Below are positions 23,377 to 32,680 of a DNA stretch of 64,000 nucleotides, piece by piece. Position numbers and translations under genes: made by a program. Under the pieces are notes generated by a model. It did no database searches. It was not told the origin of the DNA and worked only from the letters and a program-made list of their open reading frames with translations. The stretch comes from JBCBWG01 sp036804185 (lineage in GTDB: Bacteria; Pseudomonadota; Alphaproteobacteria; Rhizobiales; Hyphomicrobiaceae), in the NCBI GenBank assembly GCA_050330095.1, contig JBHJOC010000018.1, forward strand, positions 1-64,000, in the 5' to 3' direction. The first letter of the stretch is position 1; each line of letters opens with the position of its first letter.

Positions 23377-26190
23377 ATGCTGTCGCGGAAGACACCTGAT
23401 GTCGAAGCTTGGCGCAGTGAGGCTCTGGTGAGCCTTGAGCGGCTGACGTCGACGGACTGGCAGGAGCCAGAACGGCCACCGGTTGATTGGAAGAAGTTCG
23501 TTCTCATCGTCGGTCTTGGCGCGCTGTCATGGGTCGCCACGTTCATCGGCATGCTGGAGCTGATCGAGGCAAACCTCGGTGCACTTTCGCTCGCAACGAA
23601 GTTTGTCATCGGCTTCTCGGTCGCGATGCTGATGATGATGATCATCTGGCTGCTCGACCAACTGTTCGCACCGCTGCCCCTGAGCGTGAAGGTCTTCTAT
23701 GTCGCGGGCTATCTGTTCCTGACGTCAATCTCCGTCGGGTTCGGCTTCGGCTTCTACTGGAAAGTCTTCGAGAGCCGGTCCGAAGCCTCCCGCTCGGCCC
23801 AGGGTGCAGTCACCCAGATCCAGGGTTCACTCGTTGCGGCATCGACCCGCCTAGACCAGCTGACGCGGACCCTCGACGACTTGACCGCAGTCTCGGCTGC
23901 AAAAGCCATCGAAGAACGCGAACGCGGGACGTCCTGCCCCAATTCAAGGCCGGGTGATGGGCCGCGCCGCAAATTGCGCGACGACGATGCAGCGCGCTTT
24001 GGTTTCGCGAGCTCGTTCGTCAAAGGACGCAGCGAACAGGTCAAAACCGACCTGAAGAGCCTCGACAGCGATCTCTTGCGGATCACATCGAGCGATCCAT
24101 CGACCTTCGGCGCCGACAACACCCGAAACGCGTTCCTCAAGGACCTGGAACGCAAGCTCGAGCTGAGCGCCGCCCAGTTCAACGCGTTCCGGACCGACCC
24201 GCAGCTCCGACAGATCAGGTCCGATCTCGCGACACGCGCAGATCAGACGCTGTTCAGCACAGGCCGTGGCGATGCGACGTTTTCATGCCCTGACCCCCAG
24301 CTCCAGATCGCACTGCGCGGCGTCGTCTCGGCGATCGACCAGCTTCCCGATCTCCAAAAGCCGGCGATCGCCACCGTCGAAGGTTCGGAGGCCGTCGTCG
24401 AAGCATTCCGCAGGCTTGCTGCAACAGCCTACGGCGCGCTGTCATTCAACCTGCCGCCATCTGCCGACGATATGCGTGAGTTGCGCAAGCGCGCCGTGCG
24501 TCAGGCTGAGAACACGGGCGGACAAGCCGACGTTCCAGCCGGGATGCAGGGCGGGCTTTCGCAACGCGACTATATCCCGCTAGCGATTGCCGTCTTCGTT
24601 GACCTGTGCCTGCTGCTGGTCTCGCTCGGACGTCCCATGAATCGCCTTTCGGGCCTCGTGCCAAAGATGCGCAACGCCGAGCGCGGCCCGGTCTATCAGA
24701 TCCTTTCGAAGTTCTCGGACATTCATCGCGATGCCGAGGTGCGAGAGAAATTCGAGGTCTTCCGCCACGTCGTCTTCGACTACAACGGCGACTACTACGT
24801 TGCCGTACCGCTGGACGCGCCCACCGGGGAGCCGTCAGCTGTGCGATTGTCTCTGCAGCAGGAGGCGCATTTGCTCGCCAACCTGTTTGCGAGCTTCGAG
24901 AAAGAAAAGATCTTCTCGCGCGTGATCAATCCCCTGCTCGGCACGCGGACGATCCAGGCGAAGTTGCGCCGCCAGGGCAGCAAGTTTGCGCGCGCCCAGG
25001 CTTTCCGCGTCTACCGCTTCCGTGACGGCGCTTGGTCAGAGATCATTCTCGGCGCCGTGATGGGGGCTGCGAAACGCGCTGAGGCCGAGCGCCTTCGTCG
25101 GCAGCTGATGGAGGGTCCACGCCTCGAAACACCGCTCGCGACGGGCCCGACTTTCGCGCCCGATCTGCCAGATACCGCCGCGTCACCGGTAGCGATGGCA
25201 GTGGGCGGGGGCCTGTCGATGTCCGCCGGGGACGGCGACAGTGAAGCAGCAACCAACCGCAGCGCCGGACGCCGCGCACGTCGTGCGGCGCGCCAGCCGC
25301 GGTGCTTTGCCACTGAGCACGGAGGTCTTGCCAAGCCAGACGCTGATCTGGTCGGAAAGTTTGGCCCGCATGCGCACAGTGCGGCGCGTGACATGGCGTT
25401 TGATGACCGCCACGACGGCTTTTCGTCCGAGGATCATGTCGGGCGCCAAGACGAAGAACCCGACGCCGGCGAGGAAGCTTCCGGCCGGTTCCAACGCAAG
25501 TCGTCGCGCAGCGAAAGCTTGCCCGAGCGCATACGCCGCATTCAGAGCCTGCGGCCAACGAGCGGGCCGACGGAACCTGAAGCCGACGTCGAAGTGCGTG
25601 CGGTTCCCGCAACTGGACGCGCCCGGTCGGAAACGGACGACGGCGAGATCGATCCGCTGGACAACATCATCGACATTGCATCTCTCAGGCGAACACACTT
25701 CCAGGTCATCGAGGGTGAGCCGAGGACACCGGACCGGCCAGACGCACCGCTAGCCGCGCGTGACGCCACCCCAAACACGCCCGCTGAGACACCTCACGTC
25801 ACTGTTCGCTTTACCGAACGCAGCGCCGACTTCATTATGCCAGCATCGGCAGCCCAAACGCCCGGGATGGTGTTCGAAAGGGCCCGCGCGTTGGAGACGC
25901 TTCAGCTGAACCCGTCGCGCATGCCTGCTGAGACCGACGATCAGTCGCGGTTGATTGATGCAAACGGGACGGTCAGCAAGCCACCTGCGGCTTCGCCACC
26001 AACACCCCCGCCGCTGCCGACAGCACGGCAGCTCCAGTCCGACGCGACCGGTCAAGAACCAACCCGACCAGAAGCCGGTCCCCCGGATCGTCATATGGCA
26101 CCGACCTGCGCGCCACTCTCTGACGAAGACCTCGATGCGCTGGCAACGCGCTTCGCGCCGCGTCGGCCGAGGCCCGACCACGAGGCCTGA
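23377..26190 (+). CDS. Large membrane protein with a long disordered tail, function unknown
   Basis: About 937 aa from ATG 23377 (AGGGGG upstream; the frame is open from 23323). Three transmembrane segments fall at about 41-63, 74-95 and 102-125. A roughly 275-residue, coiled-coil-like soluble region with Leu/Asp-rich heptads follows, then a fourth segment at about 405-425. A folded-looking cytoplasmic part comes next, about 440-590. Residues about 600-937 are Pro/Arg/Asp-rich and probably disordered. The layout suggests a membrane sensor or scaffold with a large loop between segments 3 and 4. No named domain is recognised. The next gene on the same strand is also unknown and may be a partner. 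Confidence 0.75.
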   Translation: MLSRKTPDVEAWRSEALVSLERLTSTDWQEPERPPVDWKKFVLIVGLGALSWVATFIGMLELIEANLGALSLATKFVIGFSVAMLMMMIIWLLDQLFAPLPLSVKVFYVAGYLFLTSISVGFGFGFYWKVFESRSEASRSAQGAVTQIQGSLVAASTRLDQLTRTLDDLTAVSAAKAIEERERGTSCPNSRPGDGPRRKLRDDDAARFGFASSFVKGRSEQVKTDLKSLDSDLLRITSSDPSTFGADNTRNAFLKDLERKLELSAAQFNAFRTDPQLRQIRSDLATRADQTLFSTGRGDATFSCPDPQLQIALRGVVSAIDQLPDLQKPAIATVEGSEAVVEAFRRLAATAYGALSFNLPPSADDMRELRKRAVRQAENTGGQADVPAGMQGGLSQRDYIPLAIAVFVDLCLLLVSLGRPMNRLSGLVPKMRNAERGPVYQILSKFSDIHRDAEVREKFEVFRHVVFDYNGDYYVAVPLDAPTGEPSAVRLSLQQEAHLLANLFASFEKEKIFSRVINPLLGTRTIQAKLRRQGSKFARAQAFRVYRFRDGAWSEIILGAVMGAAKRAEAERLRRQLMEGPRLETPLATGPTFAPDLPDTAASPVAMAVGGGLSMSAGDGDSEAATNRSAGRRARRAARQPRCFATEHGGLAKPDADLVGKFGPHAHSAARDMAFDDRHDGFSSEDHVGRQDEEPDAGEEASGRFQRKSSRSESLPERIRRIQSLRPTSGPTEPEADVEVRAVPATGRARSETDDGEIDPLDNIIDIASLRRTHFQVIEGEPRTPDRPDAPLAARDATPNTPAETPHVTVRFTERSADFIMPASAAQTPGMVFERARALETLQLNPSRMPAETDDQSRLIDANGTVSKPPAASPPTPPPLPTARQLQSDATGQEPTRPEAGPPDRHMAPTCAPLSDEDLDALATRFAPRRPRPDHEA

Positions 26191-26379
26191 GGAACGGGTG
26201 CCGCGATCCGAACAATGTCCATATTGGAACGCGGCTCAAGGCTTATTTAACTGTCATGCGCCTACTCTCGGTTCTGTAAACACCGGCCGGACTGAACGGG
26301 CTTCCCATTGCACCATCCAAACGGTTGTGCGTGAAGACCCGCTGCAGAAATCACCGGCCGCGCAAGGAAAGACCCACCG

Positions 26380-26904
26380 ATGCGCTCATCTGCCGAGAAT
26401 GATGTGAAGATTGTTCGGCGTGAAGAAAAGCAAGCCAGATTGATCTCACTGCTCGGCGAGGCGATGGCTAAAGCTGTAGCCTCGCGGGACAGCACCGCAG
26501 TCAAAATCAGCGTCATCGCACGTTCAGCTGAGAGCCCCGTCATAACGGCACTTCTGCACTGCCTGACGGAAACCAGTGATACCCCGTTCGAAACTCGTGT
26601 GATTCTCGCAAAAGTCTGTTCGACGTCCGACAGTGAACCGCTGGCGCGACTGGCGAGGGTGCGTCGCGTCGGCGGCCGCTCGATCGATGATGCCCATGAG
26701 CAGCTCGTCGTCGACACCAAGGTTGCATGGTACGGCGACTCCATGCGTCGCGACCCAATCAAGCTCGACGCCTATGAGCGCATCATTTCGAGCGACGACA
26801 AGGCGATTGCCTGGGCAGAACGCACGTTCGAGCTGATCTGGCAGCGCTGCACAGCGAGCGAGGACACGAACGCTGCCAGCGCTGCAAGCGCCACTCAAAA
26901 CTGA
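26380..26904 (+). CDS. Hypothetical protein, 174 aa
   Basis: A soluble, charged protein from ATG 26380 with AAGGAAAG about 9 nt upstream. There is no recognised domain. The central part (VILAKVCSTSDSE, then RVRRVGGRSIDDAHEQLVVD) looks like an alternating alpha/beta fold, followed by a conserved-looking TKVAWYGDSMRRDPIKLDAYER block. The C-terminal 15 residues are Ala/Ser/Asn-rich. It lies 189 bp after the large membrane protein on the same strand, which suggests a functional pairing that cannot be named. Confidence 0.65.
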   Translation: MRSSAENDVKIVRREEKQARLISLLGEAMAKAVASRDSTAVKISVIARSAESPVITALLHCLTETSDTPFETRVILAKVCSTSDSEPLARLARVRRVGGRSIDDAHEQLVVDTKVAWYGDSMRRDPIKLDAYERIISSDDKAIAWAERTFELIWQRCTASEDTNAASAASATQN

Positions 26905-26916
26905 CTGAAGCCGGGG

Positions 26917-27082
26917 CTAGTCCCGCCGATCAGAAGTCCCTGCACCATCGGCACCACCCGCCTTCCAGGGACCTCTGATCGAAAAGCGGTACGAGATCCA
27001 ATAGGCTGCTCGTACCCTTGTTTCCGTCGTTCGGTTCGGCGTTTGACGAGGGTGACCGACGACTCTGCAAGCCGGGCGCCAG
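26917..27082 (-). repeat. Three-hairpin intergenic repeat, subfamily 1, copy f (166 bp)
   Basis: Reverse orientation, from CTAG (26917-26920) to CCAG (27079-27082). Hairpin 3 pairs GATCAGAAGTCCCTG with CAGGGACCTCTGATC (14 of 15 bp). Hairpin 2 pairs GGTACGAG with CTCGTACC perfectly. Hairpin 1 retains TTTCCGTCGTTCGG and the CGAGGGTGACCGACGA side only in part. It lies between two same-strand genes, 12 bp after a stop codon. The rest of the gap to 27345 shows no other feature. Confidence 0.87.
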
Positions 27083-27345
27083 TCTTTCGGCCTCAGCCAG
27101 GGCGCGTCCCTGATACTCCCTCCCCCCTACCTTTGCGCCCCGTCTGAGCCCCGCGCGCTCCGACGGGCCATGGGCAGTCGCCAAGGCGGGTGCGGAAAAC
27201 GGCGGTAGTGCCGTGAAATCTCGGCAAACCGCGGAGAACATCCGGAAAGTTCAGCCTCGCGACGACTGGATATGCCACAATCCGGGAGTTCAATAACGGC
27301 ATGCGCAGTGATCCCCTGCTGCGCTCCGTTTCACGAGGTCTCCCG

Positions 27346-30300
27346 ATGTCGACCCCCAGTGTTCCAGACGACAGCCGTTCGAAAAGGTCTCGCAAGCATT
27401 CCGGGGCGATTGCCAGCCTGATGGCGGCGGTCACCATGAGCACGGCGCTGGTACTCATCGATGCGGCGCGCGCGCCTTTGGCTTTCGCCGAGCCGTTGAC
27501 CTTTACCCACGATGAAAGCGCCCGCGCAGCCGACAGTTACGCCGCGTGGCTTGCGAAAAACTGGCAGGCCGCCAGAGGGACCGAACGCGAGCATCGCCGT
27601 GCTGGGGACCGACTTCTGGCAGAGGGTCGGGACCTGCCCGCCGCCTCGCGCGCCTACGCGAATGCCCTGACCGCCGACCCGACCTCGTCCGCTGCTTGGC
27701 TCGGGCTCGCGCGGTCGCTGCTTGCCACGCCGGAACAGCAACTTGGCAGCACGTCACTCTACACGACTGCCGTCAATGCTGGCGGCGCGGCATACCGTGC
27801 CTATCAACTCGCCAAGGACCCGAAAGCGAAAGCTGAGAGCCTCGCTGTCCTGGCCGACGCACTGGAACGACGCTCCTATTGGCGGCCGGCGATCGATGCC
27901 CTGAAAATTGCCGTCGATCTCGGCGCCGACGGACCGATCCGCGACCGCTACGAGGCGTTGCGGGCTGAACATGGCTTCAGGATCGCTGACTACGCCGTCG
28001 ACAATGCGAGCACGACGCCGCGGGTTTGCGTGACGTTCACGGAGACCCTGCCAGACGACGCGGATCGCCTCGCAAAGTTCGTCGCCCTCAATGATCGCGA
28101 TCCCGATCGTATCAGCCTCGAAGATCAGCAGCTCTGCGTCGAGGGCTTGAACTTCGGGGAAACTTACAAGCTGCGACTGCGCGAGGGGCTGCCTTCGACG
28201 ATCGGTGAAGCGCTGACGAAGACCGCAGACCTCGCGATCTTCGTCCCAGACCGGCCGTCATCTGTCCGTTTCCCCGGGCGCACTTACGTCCTGCCACGCT
28301 CCGGCCAAAGCGGTATTCCGATCACGACGGTCAACACGAGCCGCGTCAAGGTCGAGATCTTTCGGATTGGCGACCGCTCGCTTGCCCGTGAGGTCGCTGA
28401 CGGCACGCTCAGCCGCCAGCTGAATTCATGGGAGCGGGACGATTTCGCAAGCCGCCTCGGTGCCAAGGTATGGTCTGGCACGCTCGAGACCAAGGACACG
28501 CGCAACGCCGACGTTGTCACCGCCGTCCCAATCGGGAGCGCCGTTCCCACACCTGAGCCAGGCGCCTACGCGCTCATCGCCCATGCCGATGGGCCCCTGC
28601 AGAACGATGACCAACCCGCAACTCAATGGTTCATCGTCTCAGATCTCGGTCTCACGACGATCACCGCCGAAGATGGGTTGCACGTATTCGTGCGCTCGCT
28701 CGAACAGGCACGCCCCGTCGCCGGCACCAAAGTGCGATTGCTCGCGCGGAACAACGAAGAACTGGCCGTTGCTGCCACCGATGCGCAGGGTCGGGCAGTG
28801 CTGCCGGCGGGAGCTGCCCGCGGTGAAGGGGCGATGGCGCCAGCCGTGCTCGTCGCTGAAACCGAGGCCGGTGACTACGCCTTCCTCGACCTTACGCAAG
28901 CATCCTTCGACCTGACGGACAGGGGCGTCAAAGGCCGCACCGCGCCGGGACCGGTCGACGCCTTCCTCTACAGCGAGCGCGGCGTGTATCGCGGGGGTGA
29001 GACCGTCAACGTGACCGCCCTCATCCGCAATCGCGACGGCGCAGCCGCGACGCTGCCGGCGACGATGATCGTCATGCGTCCCGATGGCGTCACACACCTC
29101 GAACAGCAGGTGCAGGACCAGGCGCAGGGCGGGCGGACGCTTGCTGTGGCGCTGCCTGATGGCGCGATGACCGGCACGTGGCGCGTGCGCGTGCACCTCG
29201 ACGCGAAAGCCCCCGCCCTTGCGGAATTGGCACTCCTCGTCGAAGACTATCTCCCAGAGCGTCTCGAACTGACGCTCACCAGTCCGGCGCAGCCGATCAC
29301 GCCAGGCGAAGCTGCCAAAATCGAGGTCGCAGGCCGCTTCCTCTACGGGCCGCCAGCCTCAGGCCTCGCCATTGAAGGCGATGTCCTGGTCAAGCCCGCG
29401 GGCGCCGATCCCACGTTCCCGGGCTTTCGCTTCGGCCGCGCGGACGTGCTGATTACACCGGCCCGAAGCGAGATCGCGAGCGGCCAGGCGACTGATGATG
29501 CGGGTGCAGCCAGCGTCGCCGTTGGCCTGCCACCCATTCCGGAGACATTGCGCCCGCTCGAAGCGGAAATTCGGCTCCGCCTCGTCGAGCCGAGCGGCCG
29601 CGCGATCGAGCGCAAATTAGTTAGACCGATCGCCACGCTGGCGCCCCGCATCGGCGTGAAACCGCTGTTCAGCAACGACCGGATCGGCGATGGCGATACC
29701 GCGCGGTTCGAGATCATCGCAGTGGAGGGCGCGGACGCGATAACCGATCGCGCTGGCGTTCCCTGGCGGCTCCTGCGCCTCGAGCGGACTTGGCAGTGGT
29801 ACCGTCGTGATGGCGGCTGGATGTACGACACCGCGGTCAGGACCTCACAAGTCGCCGACGGCAGCATCGACGTCGCCTCCGTTTCCCCGGGTCGCATCGA
29901 GGTTCCAACCCAATGGGGCCGGTACCGCCTGGAGGTTGGGGACGCAGCGTCACTGACGACGGTCGAATTCGAGGCCGGTTGGTACGGCAGCAGCGACGCA
30001 GACAGCCCCGAGGTGCTCGACGTTGCCGCAGCCAAAGAGCGCTACGCGGCTGGCGAGATGGCACAGATCAACGTGACGACCCGCAGCGGTGGCTTTGCAA
30101 CCGTCGCGGTCCTCGGCTCACAGGTGCACGATGTGAAGACCGTTGAGCTCCCATCGGGGCGTTCGACGATCGACGTCCCCGTCTCGGCCGAGTGGGGCCC
30201 AGGAGCCTATGCGATGGTGATGCTTCACCGCCCGATGGACGTGCGCCAGAAGCGCATGCCGAGTCGCGCGCTCGGCGTGGCCTGGATCGGTCGTGACGTG

Positions 30301-32643
30301 TCCGAGCAACTCATCGAGGTCAAACTCGACGCGCCAGAACGACTGCGATCGGCCAGCACACTCGAAGTGCCGATCGAGGTTCGCGGCCTGAAGCAGGGTG
30401 AGCGCGCACACGTGACGGTGGCCGCCGTCGATGTGGGCATCTTGAACCTCACGAGGTTCAAGGCACCAGCGCCCGGTGATCATTTCCACGCACAGCGCAA
30501 GCTTGGGGCAGAGCTCCGGGACCTTTACGACCGGCTGATCGACGGCATGAATGCCGATGCCGGCGCACTGCGCTCTGGCGGTGATATCGACCAGGGCCTG
30601 GCGATCGAGGGCGCGCCGACAGCGGCAGAGACGGTCTCGCTGTTCACTGGCATCCTCGCGGCCGATCGTGACGGCAAGCTCGTCGCCAGGTTCGAGATGC
30701 CCGAGTTCAATGGGCAGGTGAGGCTCATGGCCGTGGCCTGGAGCGACACCGGGACCGGGCATGCAACCCGTGATGTGACGGTTGCAGACCCAGTGGCCAT
30801 GACACTGGCTGCTCCACGCTTCCTCGCCGTCGGTGACACCGCGACGTTCGGGGTCGACTTGCATAATATCGACGGCGCCGAAGGAACCTATCGCGTCGTT
30901 GCCACGATCAACGACGAGGGCGGTCCAGTCTCGACCCTCATCGATGAAACCCGGTCCCTCGTCGCTGGTGCGCGCTCGCGCGTTGTGGCGACCGTCACGC
31001 CCGCTGCAACCGGGCGCTCGACGATCACCGTCGTCACGACCGGACCGAACGACCTGACCGTCAAACGGACTCTCGCAGTGCCCGTCGTTGCCGCAAGCGA
31101 CGACGTGACAACGCGCGAGACGATCACGCTCGCGCCGGGGCAAACACTGACCGTCGCACAAGATCGCCTCAACGGGTTCGTTGCCGGCAGCGCCACAATC
31201 GCGATCGCCTCCGGCGCGAGGGCGGCCTTCGACGTGCCTGGTGTGCTCGCAGCACTCGACCGCTATCCCTATGGCTGCACAGAGCAAACGATCAGCCGGG
31301 CGCTGCCACTTCTGTATGCGAATGATCTGTCGCAGCGGTTCGGGCTCGCCGAGGACGCTGCCATCAAGGGGCGAATCGAGGCCGCACTCGCGAGCGTCTA
31401 TGCGCGCCAGAACGGCTCGGGTGCCTTCGGCGTCTGGGCACCGTTCTCTGACAGCCTGTGGCTGACGGCCTACGCGGTGGACTTTCTCGCACGAGCCCGC
31501 GACGCCGGTTTCGCGGTGGATGCCCGCCGCATGACACAGGCACTCGACCGGCTCGCCAACACGGTCGCCTATACGCAAGAGGTGAGCGACGGTGGCCATG
31601 ACCTCGCCTATGCACTCTATGCCCTGGCGCGCAACGGCCGCGCGCCGAGCTCCGAGATCCGCTATTACACCGAGGCGAAGCTTGAGGCGTTTACCTCGCC
31701 GCTCGCCAAGGCGCATCTTGCTGCGGCTCTCGCGATGATCGGGGACGATGCTCGTGCGCGCACGACGTTCGCGGCGGCGATGGTCGCAGCGGAGGCAACC
31801 GATGATGGCCCGGTGACGCGGGTGGACTTCGGCAGTCGGCTGAGAGACGTTGCAGCCCTCACCGCGCTTGCCTCTGAAGCGCGCCTAACCGATCTCGTCG
31901 CCGAGTTGGCGCCACGCATCGGCTCGGCCTACTCGAGCCGGGCGCGAACGTCGACCCAGGAACAAGCCTGGTTGCTGCTCGCTGCTCGCGCGCTCACAGC
32001 AAGCGATCGAACCAGTTCGTTCAGAATTGGTTCGGACGCCGTGACGGGTGGGCTCTCACTCGTGCGATCCTCGGCAGACCTTGCATCTGCGCCACTGACC
32101 ATCACGAATACGGCGAGCACGCCGCAGGTGATCTCGTTGACGGGGATCGGTGCGAGTGCCGCTCCGCTGCCTGAAGCTCAACAAGGTCTCACGGTTCGAC
32201 GCCAAGTATTCCGCCTCGACGGAACGGAACTCGATTGGTCTGCCACGCCCACAGCGAGACGGGCGCTCGAGCAGAATGATCGCGTGGTCGTCGTGATGAC
32301 CGTCACAGCGCAAGGCGATGGTGGCCGCCTGCTCCTCGTCGATCGCCTGCCTGCTGGGCTCGAGATCGAAAACCCGAAGCTTGCGACGGGCGCATCACTC
32401 AAGGCGTTCCCGTGGCTCGCATCGACGATCGTTCCGGAGCACACCGAGTTCCGAGATGATCGCTTCGTCGCAGCCTTTGACCTCTTCCGGGGCCAACAGG
32501 ACGAGATCAGGGTCGCTTACGTGGCGCGCGCGGTTACACCGGGCACCTATCGCTACCCGGGCGCAATGATCGAAGACATGTATGCGCCCGAGCGATTCGC
32601 GCGCACGGCAAGTGGCGACCTCGAAATCACGGCTCGGCGCTGA
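27346..32643 (+). CDS. Bacterial alpha-2-macroglobulin family protein
   Basis: About 1765 aa. The start ATG 27346 has GAGG 8 nt upstream; an in-frame ATG lies at 27301. A basic N-terminus and a hydrophobic segment ending near PLAFA suggest export to the periplasm. A roughly 150-residue helical N-terminal region precedes repeated macroglobulin beta domains, the bait-region/MG10 area and the thioester domain. The thioester motif GCTEQ (C1311, Q1314) is intact, so it should covalently trap proteases. The downstream gene is PBP1C, the classic bacterial partner: the inhibitor guards the periplasm while PBP1C helps repair the wall. Confidence 0.94.
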   Translation: MSTPSVPDDSRSKRSRKHSGAIASLMAAVTMSTALVLIDAARAPLAFAEPLTFTHDESARAADSYAAWLAKNWQAARGTEREHRRAGDRLLAEGRDLPAASRAYANALTADPTSSAAWLGLARSLLATPEQQLGSTSLYTTAVNAGGAAYRAYQLAKDPKAKAESLAVLADALERRSYWRPAIDALKIAVDLGADGPIRDRYEALRAEHGFRIADYAVDNASTTPRVCVTFTETLPDDADRLAKFVALNDRDPDRISLEDQQLCVEGLNFGETYKLRLREGLPSTIGEALTKTADLAIFVPDRPSSVRFPGRTYVLPRSGQSGIPITTVNTSRVKVEIFRIGDRSLAREVADGTLSRQLNSWERDDFASRLGAKVWSGTLETKDTRNADVVTAVPIGSAVPTPEPGAYALIAHADGPLQNDDQPATQWFIVSDLGLTTITAEDGLHVFVRSLEQARPVAGTKVRLLARNNEELAVAATDAQGRAVLPAGAARGEGAMAPAVLVAETEAGDYAFLDLTQASFDLTDRGVKGRTAPGPVDAFLYSERGVYRGGETVNVTALIRNRDGAAATLPATMIVMRPDGVTHLEQQVQDQAQGGRTLAVALPDGAMTGTWRVRVHLDAKAPALAELALLVEDYLPERLELTLTSPAQPITPGEAAKIEVAGRFLYGPPASGLAIEGDVLVKPAGADPTFPGFRFGRADVLITPARSEIASGQATDDAGAASVAVGLPPIPETLRPLEAEIRLRLVEPSGRAIERKLVRPIATLAPRIGVKPLFSNDRIGDGDTARFEIIAVEGADAITDRAGVPWRLLRLERTWQWYRRDGGWMYDTAVRTSQVADGSIDVASVSPGRIEVPTQWGRYRLEVGDAASLTTVEFEAGWYGSSDADSPEVLDVAAAKERYAAGEMAQINVTTRSGGFATVAVLGSQVHDVKTVELPSGRSTIDVPVSAEWGPGAYAMVMLHRPMDVRQKRMPSRALGVAWIGRDVSEQLIEVKLDAPERLRSASTLEVPIEVRGLKQGERAHVTVAAVDVGILNLTRFKAPAPGDHFHAQRKLGAELRDLYDRLIDGMNADAGALRSGGDIDQGLAIEGAPTAAETVSLFTGILAADRDGKLVARFEMPEFNGQVRLMAVAWSDTGTGHATRDVTVADPVAMTLAAPRFLAVGDTATFGVDLHNIDGAEGTYRVVATINDEGGPVSTLIDETRSLVAGARSRVVATVTPAATGRSTITVVTTGPNDLTVKRTLAVPVVAASDDVTTRETITLAPGQTLTVAQDRLNGFVAGSATIAIASGARAAFDVPGVLAALDRYPYGCTEQTISRALPLLYANDLSQRFGLAEDAAIKGRIEAALASVYARQNGSGAFGVWAPFSDSLWLTAYAVDFLARARDAGFAVDARRMTQALDRLANTVAYTQEVSDGGHDLAYALYALARNGRAPSSEIRYYTEAKLEAFTSPLAKAHLAAALAMIGDDARARTTFAAAMVAAEATDDGPVTRVDFGSRLRDVAALTALASEARLTDLVAELAPRIGSAYSSRARTSTQEQAWLLLAARALTASDRTSSFRIGSDAVTGGLSLVRSSADLASAPLTITNTASTPQVISLTGIGASAAPLPEAQQGLTVRRQVFRLDGTELDWSATPTARRALEQNDRVVVVMTVTAQGDGGRLLLVDRLPAGLEIENPKLATGASLKAFPWLASTIVPEHTEFRDDRFVAAFDLFRGQQDEIRVAYVARAVTPGTYRYPGAMIEDMYAPERFARTASGDLEITARR

Positions 32644-32680
32644 GCAACGACAGACGGTTGCTTCGAGGGGAGGCTTGGCC

